Shown: one piece after another, positions 34,756 through 46,413 of the stretch
How the letters are laid out: each line of letters starts with the position of its first letter
Numbering within the stretch: the stretch's first letter is position 1
Origin: Portunus trituberculatus
Taxonomy: Eukaryota > Arthropoda > Malacostraca > Decapoda > Portunidae
DNA: 64,000 nt
Assembly: GCF_017591435.1 (NCBI RefSeq)
Contig: NC_059286.1
Location: forward strand, 1,735,682-1,799,681
Reading direction: 5' to 3'
Program-made: the position numbers and the translations under genes
Notes under the pieces: model-generated
Database searches by the model: none
Told to the model about the DNA's origin: nothing
Seen by the model: the letters and a program-made list of their open reading frames with translations, nothing else

Positions 34756-37134
34756 GTGTTTATTTACCTAGTTACCTAGTTGTAGTTTTACAGGGCCTGG
34801 GCTTTATGCTCGTGTGGCCCCGTCTCCATATCTACACTTATCCAATCTTACTTTAAAAGTATGCACACTCATTGCAGACACTACTTCTTCATTTAAACTG
34901 TTCCACGTCTCAATACATCTCTGCGGGAAACTATATTTTTTAATATCTCTCAGACATCTTCCTTTTCTCAGCTTTTTACTATGCGATCTTGTGCTTCGGA
35001 TGTCATATTCTTCTCTCAGGATCAGTTTCTCATTATCCACTTGGTCCATTGATCAATTTATAAACTTGTATCAGGTCTCCTCTCTCCATTCTTTGTTCCA
35101 GGGTTGGTAGATCCATAGCCTTTAGTCTCTCCTCATATGTCATCCTTCAAATTCTGGAACCATTCTTGTAGCCATTTTTGTAGCCTCTCCAATTTCCTTA
35201 TGTGTTTCTTTTTATGAGGGGTCCACACTACTCCTGCATATTCCAATCTGGGTCTTATTATAGTACTTATCAATTTCTTCATCATTTCTTTGTCCATGTA
35301 GTGAAATGCTACTCCAATATTCCTTAGCAAATTATATGTTTCTCTAAAATTCTATCAATATGGCTTACTGGTTGATTGTTTTCTTCCATCGTCACTCCTA
35401 AGTCCTTTTCCTTTTAACTTTCTCCAGTTCTACTCCATCTCCCATCTTATAGATTCCCACAGGTCGTCTTTCACTCTTTCCCATTTCCATGACATGGCTT
35501 TTGTTCACATTGAATTCCATTTCCACTTTTACTCCATTCCCAGATCTTATTTAGGTCTTCTTGCAGTATTTCACAATCCTCTTTTGCTTTATAACTCTGC
35601 ACAGTTTTGTATCATCTGCAAACAGATTTATGTAGCTGTTCACTCCTTCTGGCATGTCGTTAATATAAATGAGGAAAAGTATTGGTGCCAATACTGACCC
35701 CTGTGGCACTCCGCTTTCTACTGCTCTCCACTTGGACTTCATATCTTTAACTACCGTCCTTATTTCTCTCCCCCTCAAATAATTTTCTATCCATCTCAAT
35801 GTGCTTCCTTTAAGCCACCCTTCTCCTCTAACTTCCATAGTAATCTTGCATGTGGCACTTTGTCAAATGCCTTTTTTAAATCCAAATAAATACAGTCAAC
35901 CCATCCTCTCTCTCTTGTACTCTATCAACTATTCTAGAATAGAAACTCAATAAATTAGTTACACAAGACCGTCTTTTCTAAAACCAAATTGGCTATTTGA
36001 TATTAATTTGTTGTCTTCAAGGAATTCGATCCATTGTTTCTTTATTATTCTTTCACACATCTTGCATATTACACTAGTTAGTGATACCGGTCTGTAATTT
36101 AAAGGTTCTTCCTTCCTTCCGCTCTTATATATGGGAACCACCTCAGCTCTTTTCCATTCTACTGGTACTGTTCCATTTTCTATTGAGCATTTTATGATGT
36201 TGTATATAGGACTTGCTAGTTCTTCCCTACATTCTTTCAGTATTCTGCCTGAGACTTCATCTGGTCCCATTGCCTCTCTTCATCCAGTTCCTTCATTAAC
36301 TCTTTTATTTCAAGCTTGGTTACTTTAATCTCTTTCATATAGATTGTCTCTATTACTCTGTGGCCTTTCAAATTTGGATTCCTTAGTAAAGACCTCCTGG
36401 AATTTTTATTTAATAGTTCTGCCATACTTTTGGGTCTTCCACCATCCTGTTCTCTCCTTTTAACCTTTCTATTGTTTCTTTTGCCTAATTTTTCCATTTA
36501 TGAATCTATAGAACAATTTTGGTTGCTCCTTACATTTTTCGACAATGTCTTTTCAAGTTCTTTTCCTCTTCCTTCCTCACCTTAACATATTCATTTCTCG
36601 CTGCCTTGAAGTTTTCCTTATTTGCTGGATTTCTATTTCTCCTCCACCTTTTCCATGCTCCATCTCTTTCTCCTTTGCCTAGCACACCTTGCATTAAACC
36701 AATCTTTCTTTCCTTCTTCTTTAGGTCTATATTTTGGGACATATTCCCTGACTCCTGTTTTGTATATTTCCAAAAATAAGTTAATTTCTCTTGCATTGTC
36801 TCTGAGGTTTCCATCTCCTCCCAGTCTACGTTTTTAAAATAGTTATTGAGATTCTCAGTATCAGCCTTTCTGTAATTTAATCGGTCTCCTTTGTATGAAT
36901 CGTCTCTATCTTCCTTTCCCTCTTCTATATCCATTTCTAATATTACATGGTCACTTTTTCCCAATGGGCACTTATATCTTATATCATCATTCATTTGTAT
37001 ACCCCCTGTAAAAACTAGGTCCAATCTCGCTGGCTCGTCGTTTCCTCTGAATCTTGTGCATTCCTTTACTCTCTGGTCCATCATATTGTCTATCATTAGG
37101 TTCAAGAATCTTTCTCCCCAGGCTTCTTCCCCCA
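34756..37134 (-). pseudogene. CR1-like non-LTR family E, copy 2, RT and 3' part
   Basis: Minus strand, from endonuclease C-terminus to 3' end: FTGGIQMNDDIRYKCPLGKSDHV (36530-37135 frame), then MGPDEVSGRILKECREE (36270), NYRPVSLTSVICKMCERII and SNSQFGFRKDG. The SGVPQGSVLAPILFLIYIND box and intact FADD follow at about 35640-35720, then the C-terminal block SFPQRCIETWNSLNE. Several frameshifts. It shares the 3' sequence AACTAGGTAAATAA with copy 1. Its 5' part resumes at 39143 beyond an inserted family A element. Confidence 0.85.
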
Positions 37135-37139
37135 TACCA

Positions 37140-39137
37140 ACTGCTGAAACTCATGCCCTATATATTTCTGCCCGTAATCATGCCAAATCTATTCTCCAAC
37201 TTACTAAAAACTCTTTCATCAATAGAAAATGTCAAAGTCTTTCCAATTCTAACTCCTCTCGAGATTTCTGGCATCTAGCCAATAATATCTCTAACAACTT
37301 TACTTCTTCGTCTTTCCTCCTTTACTTCATCCAGATGGCTCTACAGCTGTCTCTTCTTTTCTAAAGCTGAACTCTTCGCTCAAACCTTTGCTACCAACTC
37401 AACTTTGGATGATTCTGGGCATATTCCTCCTACTCCTCCACCCTCTGACTACTTCATCCCTAAAATTAAAATTCTTTATAAAGACGTTTTCCTGGCCCTC
37501 TCTGGCCTTGATTCTCGGAAGGCTTACGGTCCGGATGGAGTCCCTCCTGTTGTTCTCAAAAACTGTGCTTCCGAACTCGCTCACTGCCTGGTCAAACTCT
37601 TTCATCTGTGTCTCTACTTCTATTTATCCTTCTTGCTGGAAGTTTGCTCACATTCAACCTGTCCCTAAAAAAGGTGACCACTCCAATCCTTCTAACTACC
37701 GCCCTATAGCTTTGATTTCCTGCCTTTCTAAAGCCTTTGAGTCTATCCTTAATAGGAAGATAATGAGGCATCTATCAGCTCACAACCTTCTCTCTGATTG
37801 CCAGTATGGTTTCCGTAAAGGCAGATCTACTGGTGATCTTCTTACTTTCCTAACTGAATCTTGGTCATCCTCTTTAGGGACTTCGGTGAAACCTTTGCTG
37901 TCGGCCTTGACATATCGAAAGCCTTCGATAGAGTCTGGCACAAATCTTTAATTTCTAAACTACCCTCCTACGGATTCTATCCTTCTCTCTGTACCTTCAT
38001 CTCCAGTTTCCTTTCCGATCGTTCTATTGCTGCTGTAGTAGACGGTCACTGTTCTTCCCTAAAACTATCAACAGTGGTGTTCCACAGGGTTCTGTCCTAT
38101 CACCCACTCTCTTTCTATTATTCATCAATGATCTCCTAAATCTGACTCAATGCCCTATCCACTCCTATGCTGATGATACCACCTTGCATTATTCAACAGC
38201 GTTCAACAGACGCCCAACCCAACAACAATTAAATGACTCAAGGCGAGATGCTATAGGACGCCTAACTTCTGATCTTTCACTTGTTTCTGATTGGGGCAGA
38301 GAAAACCTGGTTTTGTTCAATGCCTCAAAACTCAATTTCTACAACTATCTACTCGACATAACCTTCCAGACAACTATCCTCTTCTTCAATAACACTCAAC
38401 TTCCCTCTCCTCTACATTAAACACACTCGGTCTATCCTTCACTAAAAATCTAAACTGGAAATTTCACATCTCTACTCTTGCTAAATCAGCTTCCAAGAAG
38501 TTAGGTGTCCTATGGCGTCTTCGTCCATTTTTCTCTCCTCCCAGCTGCTTGCTCTGTACAAGGGCCTTATCCGCCCGTGTATGGAGTATGGCTCTCATGT
38601 CTGGGGATCCACACACAGCTTTACTAAACAAGGTGGAATCTAAAGCTTTTCGTCTTATCAACTCTTCTCCTCTAACTGACTGTCTTGATTCTTTAAGTCA
38701 CCGCCGCAATGTTGCATCTTTATCTGTCTTCTACCGCTGTTTTCATGCTGTCTGCTCTTCTGAACTTGCTAACTGCATGCCTTCCCCTCCTGCGGCCTCG
38801 CTGCACAAGACTCTCTACTTCTTCTCATCCCTATTCTGTCCATCTTCCTAATGCAAGAGTTAACCAGTATCTTCACTCCTTCATTCCCTACACTGGTAAA
38901 CTCTGGAACTCTCTACCTGTGTCTGTATTTCCACCTGCCTATGACTTAAACTCTTTCAAAAGAGGAGTGTCAAGACACCTCTTACGTTAACTGGACCCTC
39001 CTTTCAGATTTTTTTGTTTTTTCTTTCTCCTACTTTCCTCTAAACAGGGCCTGGCAACCAGCGGGATTTTTTTTTTTTCCAACACTGTTTTCCCTTGGCC
39101 AGTGCCCTTGTAATGTAAAAAAAAAAAAAAAAAAAAA
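37140..39137 (+). pseudogene. Non-LTR family A, 5'-truncated insertion with poly(A) and target duplication
   Basis: It begins in the linker between endonuclease and RT and runs through RKAYGPDGVPP (37520), NYRPIALISC, QYGFRKGRSTGD, VGLDISKAFDRVWHKS (37905), SGVPQGS (about 38080, shifted frame), YADDTT (about 38170) and LWRLRPFFSP. It ends in about 21 A at 39117-39137. The flanks share TACCA (37135-37139 and 39138-39142). Frameshifts show it is inactive. Confidence 0.92.
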
Positions 39138-39142
39138 TACCA

Positions 39143-39850
39143 CTTTCATAATTTTCTTAGTCCACTTCTTTACAGTTGAGATTTCCTACTAATATCACTT
39201 TTCTCCTTTCTTTAACGATTCTCGTCAGACTCTTTATTGTGTCATCTATCATGTCTTTATATTCTTGACTGGTCCATGAATTTGTTTTTGGTGGCACATA
39301 TGTTACAATGATTGTTAGCTCTTTTTTGTTAATATTCACCTTAACATACAATACTTCTGCTTTTCCTTCCCCACATTCCACTTGGTTTATCCCTATCTCC
39401 TTCCTTAACATAATCATGACTCCTCTTCCTCCTTTACCCACTCTGTCTCTTCTCCATACATTATACCTATTATCCAAGTCTATTTTGATTGCCTTATTTA
39501 GTTTTGTTTCAGCCAGGCATACAATATCTGGATTTTCTAATATCTTTAATTTCTTTCTTTATGTAATCTCTTAATTCTAGTTTACTTGATAAAACCCCGT
39601 CTATGTTTGTATACATCATTTTTAGTCTTTTGCCTTTATCATTCTTAGTTAAACTTGTTCCACTTTTTTCTCTTCCTTTTCGTTTATATACCATTTCCTT
39701 ATCCTGTCTCCTAGAATTCTCCAGAAAAATGCCGCCTTCTTCTCTTTTGACCTTTCATTATTCTTTTCCTTTATTGCTGCTGCCAGTTCATTGTATCTCT
39801 TCCTTTCTTCTTCATTTCTATTTTTCTTTATATACGAGTAGATATCCTTG
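39143..39850 (-). pseudogene. CR1-like family E, copy 2, 5' part (ORF1 end and endonuclease N-terminus)
   Basis: Minus strand: ORF1-like C-terminus (FFWRILGDRIRKWYINEK, about 39660-39730), then endonuclease start LKMMYTNIDGVLSSKLELRD (about 39600). Next are DNRYNVWRRDRVGKGGRGV (about 39450), IIVTYVPPKT and VILVGNLNCKEVD (39165). It is cut by the family A insertion, and the rest continues at 37134. Confidence 0.82.
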
Positions 39851-39863
39851 CAGCCTTCTGTTT

Positions 39864-39866
<3 letters not shown>

Positions 39867-39948
<82 letters not shown>

Positions 39949-39973
39949 CCAGGATCCCATCCCTCCACAGGAC

Positions 39974-40041
<68 letters not shown>
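39867..40041. repeat. (GT)n - 30-bp bridge - (GA)n
   Basis: GT to about 39946, then TTCCAGGATCCCATCCCTCC and ACAGGACAGGAG, then GA to 40041. Second copy of the composite at 33069. Confidence 0.95.
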
Positions 40042-40045
<4 letters not shown>

Positions 40046-40593
40046 AATGAGTTTTCCCACATTTGAACTTCTTGGATAAACAAGATGAGTTATTTAATAC
40101 ACAATAAGTTAATTCTCCTCCTCTTCCTCCTCCTCCTTCTCCTCTTCCTCTTCCTTTTCCTTCTTCTTCTTCTTCTTCTTCTTCTTCTTCTTCATCAACT
40201 AAGACTTGCGAGCGGAGAGCAAAGAGGAGAGACTGCGAGCGGAGAGTGGAAGTGGCCAGAGGGAGTGCAAGCGCAGGCATGAGCAGAGGAAGAGAAAAAA
40301 GAGCGTGAGCAGAGAATGAGAAAAAAAAAAAGAGCATGAGTGGACTCAGTGGAAGAAGGGACTCTGATTTTGAAGCGTCCACTCCCTGTTCATCCAATCT
40401 TATTTTTTACTTTTGGCACGCACGTTCCTTCGCCCATGATTTGGAAGTCCGCTCTGAGAATAGGAATGGAGGAGCAAAAATAAGAGTGCTCTTGTCCATC
40501 TCTGGTTGTCAGCCTGTCCTGTTTCTCCTGCTGTGGTAAGTGGTCAAATTCTTGTTGCTTCTGTGGAGGCTCTGTGGACGGGCGTTGTAACAA
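40042..40593. other. Low-complexity and non-coding
   Basis: CTC/CTT runs (40116-40195) and loosely repeated GCGAGCGGAGAG phrases (40207, 40236). No gene seen. Confidence 0.5.
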
Positions 40594-40595
40594 TA

Positions 40596-42345
40596 CAGTA
40601 ATCACCCGCGTATCTGGATTATAGCAGCCAAGGCCCTGGTGGATACGGGGAATTTCCTCTCCCAACTCCTTTTAAATTGATAATAAACATGTACATAACA
40701 ATAAAGGAGTAAGAAAACAATGAATGGAAGCACATTAAATATATAATCTGGAACAAAAAAAATGGTACATAAGCAGTACAAGGGGTGGTGGGATGTACAC
40801 ACAACAGTAAAGGCGGCGTCACACAACCACTTTTCCGTCTACTTTTTTAAGACTCAACCTTTGTCGCTGCTTGTCGTCACACACAAGCTCGCTACCGCCT
40901 TTGTTGCGTTTGTCAACTGTAAACAAACATGGCGGCCTCTTCACCTCCAGTAATGAAGTTGTTATTTTTTCGTTGCTATTTTTGGCCTTTATTGCTCCTT
41001 ATGAGAAACTCTTCAAACAGCTTTTTCCACTCATAAACAACAGAGCAGCTCATATAGGCCAATTGCTACTTGGAAGTTCTGCCTTGGAGCATTGCAGTCC
41101 CACAGAGATATAAACAAACAACTAAACCACTTTTCATTGCTAGGCCAGAACAAAAAATATATATAGACAAATATACGTACATCTACTTATCAGATTCTAT
41201 TAATTTGAGATTACAGCATCATTCCAATTAACAAGAAAATTTATTTTATTATGAAAGTAGAAGCCATAGATCTTGATATGACTAAAAATTGACGCTAGAG
41301 GAAAACATGGTGCTTTTTGTCTGACTCAAGACGACAGAAAAAGTGCTATACTAGAACTCATCCGTAGCTACCCACAAGGTGTGGCTCCTCTTGGGTGCGA
41401 CGTTGCCACTACTATACCATTACCTTCTTCAAAGAAAACTGAGTGATGATCGTTCTCTACTTCATTAAAAGAAGTCAGAAGAGACCCAAATACCTATGCA
41501 GCTATATAGTACATTAAATGCAATAAAGATTCTGGTTATATACATGAAAATGAGACAAGTAATTTACATGTTTGTCAAATAAGTGCACATACGAGTAGAA
41601 ACACAGAGTAATATATTGAGTGGTTCCTTGCTTGAGTTAAAGGTAAGAGTGTTGCCCGATTTGCTTTCTCTTGCAAGAAATATCTATTAAGGCGGAATAT
41701 GAATTCCTTGGTCTGGCTGCGCAAGACAGTGTATGACGGGGAAGCGTCAGGGGGTCCTTCCATGGTAGTGACCAGAGGAGAAGTGTAGCGACACGTGCGT
41801 GGCGACCTGACTCATCCCCCCAACCTCCCCGGGAAATTCCACCTGGGTCGTGAGTGGCATATGTCGCCTGACCTGATATGACACATCACCGTCCATGTAT
41901 ATGAACTAGCTTAATTTATTTTCGTATATGACAATTATTCATATCATCTACCACTTAATTAAGGTTTCTGAATGTTCTGAGAACGTTTTTTATAATGCTA
42001 TGATTACAGGACAGTGAGTAGTTTGTTTTATTGGAGATTTGGCATGGTCTCACGGCAGACATGGCCAACGCCCTATGGGTAGGTACGGATGGGTTTTAGT
42101 ATAGTGTGATGTCGCCTTAAGTGGTGGTGGGATGTACATACACTCCTGCCGTGCTGAAATGACGAAGAACGCTACAAACTCGCCAAATAGTGCAGCCATT
42201 ATTCGAGTTGTAGGCTAGTGTGACGCGGAGGGCATGGGAGAAAGTGCTGCTGCCTAGTGGGATCGAGGGATCGCTCACGTGGTAGGTTTGAATATACTTT
42301 GGGGCAGCTTCGGATAGAGGCTATCTGATACGCGGGCGATTACTG
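40596..42345. mobile_element. TA-flanked mariner/Tigger-like element with nested MITE
   Basis: The left end CAGTAATCACCCGCGTATCT and right end GATACGCGGGCGATTACTG are inverted repeats, with TA on each side (40594-40595, 42346-42347). No transposase is readable. A second TIR-bearing unit lies inside (40808-42120). Confidence 0.8.
40808..42120. mobile_element. Nested MITE-like unit with about 20-bp flanking direct repeats
   Basis: The ends TAAAGGCGGCGTCACAC and GTGTGATGTCGCCTTAA are inverted. GGTGGTGGGATGTACAYACA occurs just left (40785-40804) and just right (42124-42143). Its left 550 bp resembles 55350-55795. No coding capacity recognised. Confidence 0.65.
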
Positions 42346-42347
42346 TA

Positions 42348-44562
42348 ATTATTCTTATTTTTTCAAGAATCTCTTCTTATAGTATAACTAACAGATTAAT
42401 AAATATTCTTTGATTTTTTTCAAGGATCTCATCTCTTCTTTACCTTGCTCAAAAATATCAACTGTTGCGATGCCTCAACTGCACGTGTTACTCCGTCACT
42501 GTGTCTTTTACCATTGTCATGTTGCTACCAAGTCCTGATACCATGTTGTTTCGCCCTGGGCACATTGAACTGTATCCCTCATTTGGTTTACTTACTGCAA
42601 TGTCATTACTGGCAAACTGCATGGTGACAAACTGTAGGGAAGGATACACGGGGCAGAACTTGTGGAGTTTAATTTCTGTCCACATGAGTAGAATAAAAGT
42701 GAGTCCAACACCAATTCTGCCCTTATCATACTTTTCAGTAACACTTCTTACAGACTGGTCTTCTAACTCACTGTTCCTCTTACTGCTTACTTCACACTGC
42801 TTACAACTCACTGACTACCAGTGTGATTTTTAATGTTCCTTACTTTGTAACTTATTACGTGTGGGCTCAGTATACTTCCTTTTATACAATATCTGTTACA
42901 TATAGACAATTTTAATACATTAGAGAATCTCCTCAATCATTTGTCACATTACACAAAAAACACAATACTACAATACACAATAGAAGACTAAACCATAAAG
43001 GATAAAGCAATACTATAATGTTCTGCCCATTTGAGCATGCTGAGATACACTCACCCATCTCCTTTCCTTTAGGTGATGCAACTCCCATCAAGTCTTCCTG
43101 AGGATTTGAGACCCTTATCAGTTTTTTTTTTTTTTGTAATGCCTTAGGATTGAAGTTTCGGCTGAATGTCGAGTATCATGCCAATGAGGGGTAAGCTGTC
43201 TGGGCATGGTGATGGAGCAGCTGTTCCTGCACCCTTCCCAATTCCCATGTACAGGAATGGATAGTGGCTGATAGAAGTCCCATTCTTCTCAAAGGCAGCC
43301 TAATCTCCAGGTATTTCGGTTATATTTTTTGTCCTCCCACAGTTAGTAGCCAGGCATTAATCTGTTTGTTTTCAAGGAAAGAGTAACTTATGCAAAGAAC
43401 TGTGTAGAAATAGCAATGTGTGTGATATAAAATGTAAAGGGTGTGAAGAAATGATAAAAGCTAACATATTATAATGCCTGCAAGAAAGAAAATGTATGAC
43501 CATAAAGTACAATTTCAGGGACCCGAATGCTAAAAAGACTTAATAAGGATTATGAAAACCTAATTCCAGTTTTTGTAGTTTTGTCTTAGAAAACTTGGAA
43601 AGATAATAGAAAACTTTGAATTCAATGTTTTTCTTGTCTTTAATAATGAAAAGCACAGTTTTAATTAAGATGTAACTGCATTTGATTTTGAAAGTTTAAA
43701 ATTTCACCGCGCTCATGTTCCAAAAACAAAATGGACCTGTCTGATGATGGCAAGATCAATTTGCATACAAGTGTTCTACCTTTGAATAAGTGTTAATGGA
43801 ATGACAGTATTGATGTTGTTAAGTATAATTGGGTAATTTTGAGCATCTTCACTTAAGAAAAAACCTGTTGAAAATTCCTCCATGATTTTTAGACTTCTAG
43901 GCCACCACTACATTTACCAGGATGTGCTATTTTTGGCAAGACATAGCATTCTGATTATCCAGGTTACAGTTCACATAAGGTATAAAGTTCTGTGAATATT
44001 TCCCAGTGCTGAAATTTACATATCTATTTTGGTATGAATTAAAATTAAACTACACATTATAAAAGACCATTTATTATGGTTATATATAATAAATTTTTCT
44101 TAAGGTCAACAAATATATTCATTAGCTACCTAATGAGTGTGCTTTGGTTACCATTTTTATATACATAGGTATCTATATACATTTAAAGTGTGTTTGTTTA
44201 CACACAATGCTAATGAAGGCTGGAGAGACAAGATCCTTGGTCAGTCTTTTTTTGCCCCTTGTATTTTAGACCTTAGACTTAGAGAGACACTACTGCCATG
44301 AAAAGTTGAAAACATTGAAGGTGAAACAAGTTACATATGCACATGAAAGAGAATAACACCTGCAGTGGATGCTGGTTCCATGGGGTGTTGAAGAGACAAA
44401 CTACTCCAAGATAACCTCAATAGATGGAAACAAGTATGAAAGGAATTTTTTTCTTTTGAGAGGAAAGACAAATTATATAATGAGTGTGCAGCATGAGGAA
44501 AGTGTAGGTAGTTTGTGCAGGAAATGGAGGAATTTCAGTATTGGTTAAGTGCTACGGTGGAG

Positions 44563-44565
<3 letters not shown>
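42348..44565. other. Non-coding, unassigned
   Basis: No ORF with protein-like composition and no confident element boundary. A T-run lies at 43122-43135. A splice-acceptor-like stretch (CTCCTTTCCTTTAG) precedes 43075, but the following frame is short. Confidence 0.45.

Positions 44566-44648
<83 letters not shown>
44566..44648. repeat. (TA)n microsatellite
   Basis: About 83 bases of TA abutting the 3' end of the minus-strand Penelope-like fragment. Confidence 0.97.
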
Positions 44649-44649
<1 letters not shown>

Positions 44650-44651
<2 letters not shown>

Positions 44652-45602
44652 AGGTTGATAGCAGTAGTAAGTAGTAGATACTAAAATGCAGGAAAATCAC
44701 CGTAGAAATCTTCATTCCTCCTGCTTTATTATTTTCCGTTTCGCCTTACAACAAAAGGCAATGATTCATAACAAAATATAAGTATGACAGCCTAAAAAAG
44801 ACATTATGGAAACAATAAGTTAAAGACAAGTTAACATCATAAAAAAAATAAATAAATAAGTCAAAAGAAAAAAAAAAAAAAAAAATACACAGGTATACAG
44901 GAAACCAACCTTGATGTGTGCTCACTGTGACAGAGGAAGGAACTGACCAGAACAGTAGTGATAAGATGAGAGGAAAGGTAGGGAAAGAAGGGTGAAGCAG
45001 AAGTTTGAGACATCTATTGAAGGGTGAGAAGCCTAGTTGAAGAGAGATGGTTATTTAGTTCAGGTTGAAAATGTTTTATGAATAGTGCTTCCAAAAGTTT
45101 GGTATCTGTGTTGGATTGGCATCTTTGCAGAATTTTGAAGTCAGTAACACCAAAAGGATGATCACTATCATGTGAATGTGTGATTGCAGAAAAGATGGGT
45201 TAGATAAAGGTTTATTGGTTCTAACAGAAAAACCTTTGCGTTTGGCTATTCTGTGTGTAAGGTTTCTACAGGTCTCACCTATGTATCGTACTTTATAGTA
45301 CGAACAACAAAATTCATATATGACAGAGGTGAGGTTTGTAGGAACACAATCTTTAAATTTGAAAAGAGAGCCAATTGTAGTATTATGATTAGTAAAAATA
45401 AAGAAAAATTTATTGTCAGGGTAATATGTTTTCAAAAAGCTATTAACGGGTTTTCTAATAGAATAACTGAGGTGACCATAAAAAAGGTAGCAATGTATTT
45501 TCTTGTTCTCTCTGGAGTTGTAGAAGAGACGGGAGAGTTAGTAAATTTATTGTCGAGAAATTTTGAGATGGTAGAACTAATGATATTATGAGGAAAGCCA
45601 TT
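44650..45602 (-). pseudogene. Penelope-like element fragment (GIY-YIG endonuclease), minus copy
   Basis: Minus-strand frame 45076-45435 shows a GIY-YIG nuclease: SVIYEFCCSYYKVRYIGETC, then RNLTHRIAKRKG, with the paired Cys before YIGET as in Penelope-like retroelements. The 3' UTR runs to 44650 and contains GTAAGGCGAAAC and AATAATAAAGCAGGAGG. The RT part is absent (5' truncation at about 45602). Confidence 0.85.
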
Positions 45603-45620
45603 ATTTAAAAAGAAAGTATT

Positions 45621-46314
45621 AAGAAAAATTTTTAAATAATGGCTTTCCTTGTAATATTATTAGCTCTACCATCTCAAAATTTCTTGACAATAAATTTACT
45701 ATGTCTCCTGTCTCTTCTACAACTCAGAAAACTGTATCTATTACATAGGTGAGACTTGTAGAAACCTAACGCACAGGAATAGCCGAACGCAAAGGTTTTT
45801 CTGTTAGAACCTATAAACCTTTATTTAACCCATCTTTTCTGCAATCAGAACACATTCACATGATAGTAATCATCCTTTTGGTGTTACTGACTTCAAAATT
45901 CTGCAAAAATGCCAATCCAACACAGATACCAAACTTTTGGAAGCACTATTCATAAAACATTTACAACCTGAACTAAATAACCATCTCTCTTCAATAGATG
46001 TCTCAAACTTCTGCTCCACCCTTCTTTCCTACCTTTCCTCTCATCTTAACACTACTGTTCTGGTCAGTTCTTTCCTCTATCACAGTGAGCACACATCAAG
46101 GTTGGTTTTCCATTTACCTCTGTATTTTTCTTTTCTGTATTGTGCTTTTTTCTTTTGATGATGTATTGTGACTTTTATCTTTTCTTATAGTTTTAACTGT
46201 CATACTTATATTTTGTTATGAATCATTGTAGGCCCTGATGATGCCTTTTGTTGTAAGGCGAAATGTTGGAAAATAATAAAGCAGGAGGAATGAAGATTTC
46301 TACGGTGATTTCCC

Positions 46315-46317
<3 letters not shown>
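45621..46317 (+). pseudogene. Penelope-like element fragment, plus copy (inverted partner)
   Basis: Reverse complement of the neighbouring copy over most of its length, truncated near the same 5' point. A segment inside the GIY-YIG region is deleted (CTACAACTCAGAAAACTGTA joins to CTATTACATAGGTGAGACTT), and frameshifts follow. C-terminal LEALFIKHLQPELNNHLSSI is readable at 45937. The 3' UTR keeps a hammerhead-like core and ends at (TA)n. Confidence 0.85.
46235..46263 (+). ncRNA. Hammerhead ribozyme-like core in Penelope 3' UTR
   Basis: CTGATGA, then a stem II made of GCCTT and AAGGC around a TTGTTGT loop, then GAAA. This is the conserved hammerhead core arrangement, which has been reported in Penelope-like elements. 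Stem III after GAAA is weak (TGTT with AATA), and stem I was not convincingly paired, so activity is uncertain. Confidence 0.5.

Positions 46318-46408
<91 letters not shown>
46318..46408. repeat. (TA)n microsatellite
   Basis: About 91 bases of TA abutting the 3' end of the plus-strand Penelope-like copy. Confidence 0.97.

Positions 46409-46413
<5 letters not shown>

Noticed and set aside
42465..42833. 122-codon plus-strand ORF
   Set aside because: Unremarkable composition, overlapping antisense ORF of similar length, no splice context.
43075..43122. Possible terminal exon after a CTTTCCTTTAG acceptor
   Set aside because: Short frame running into a T-run; cannot be linked to the orphan exon at 29206.
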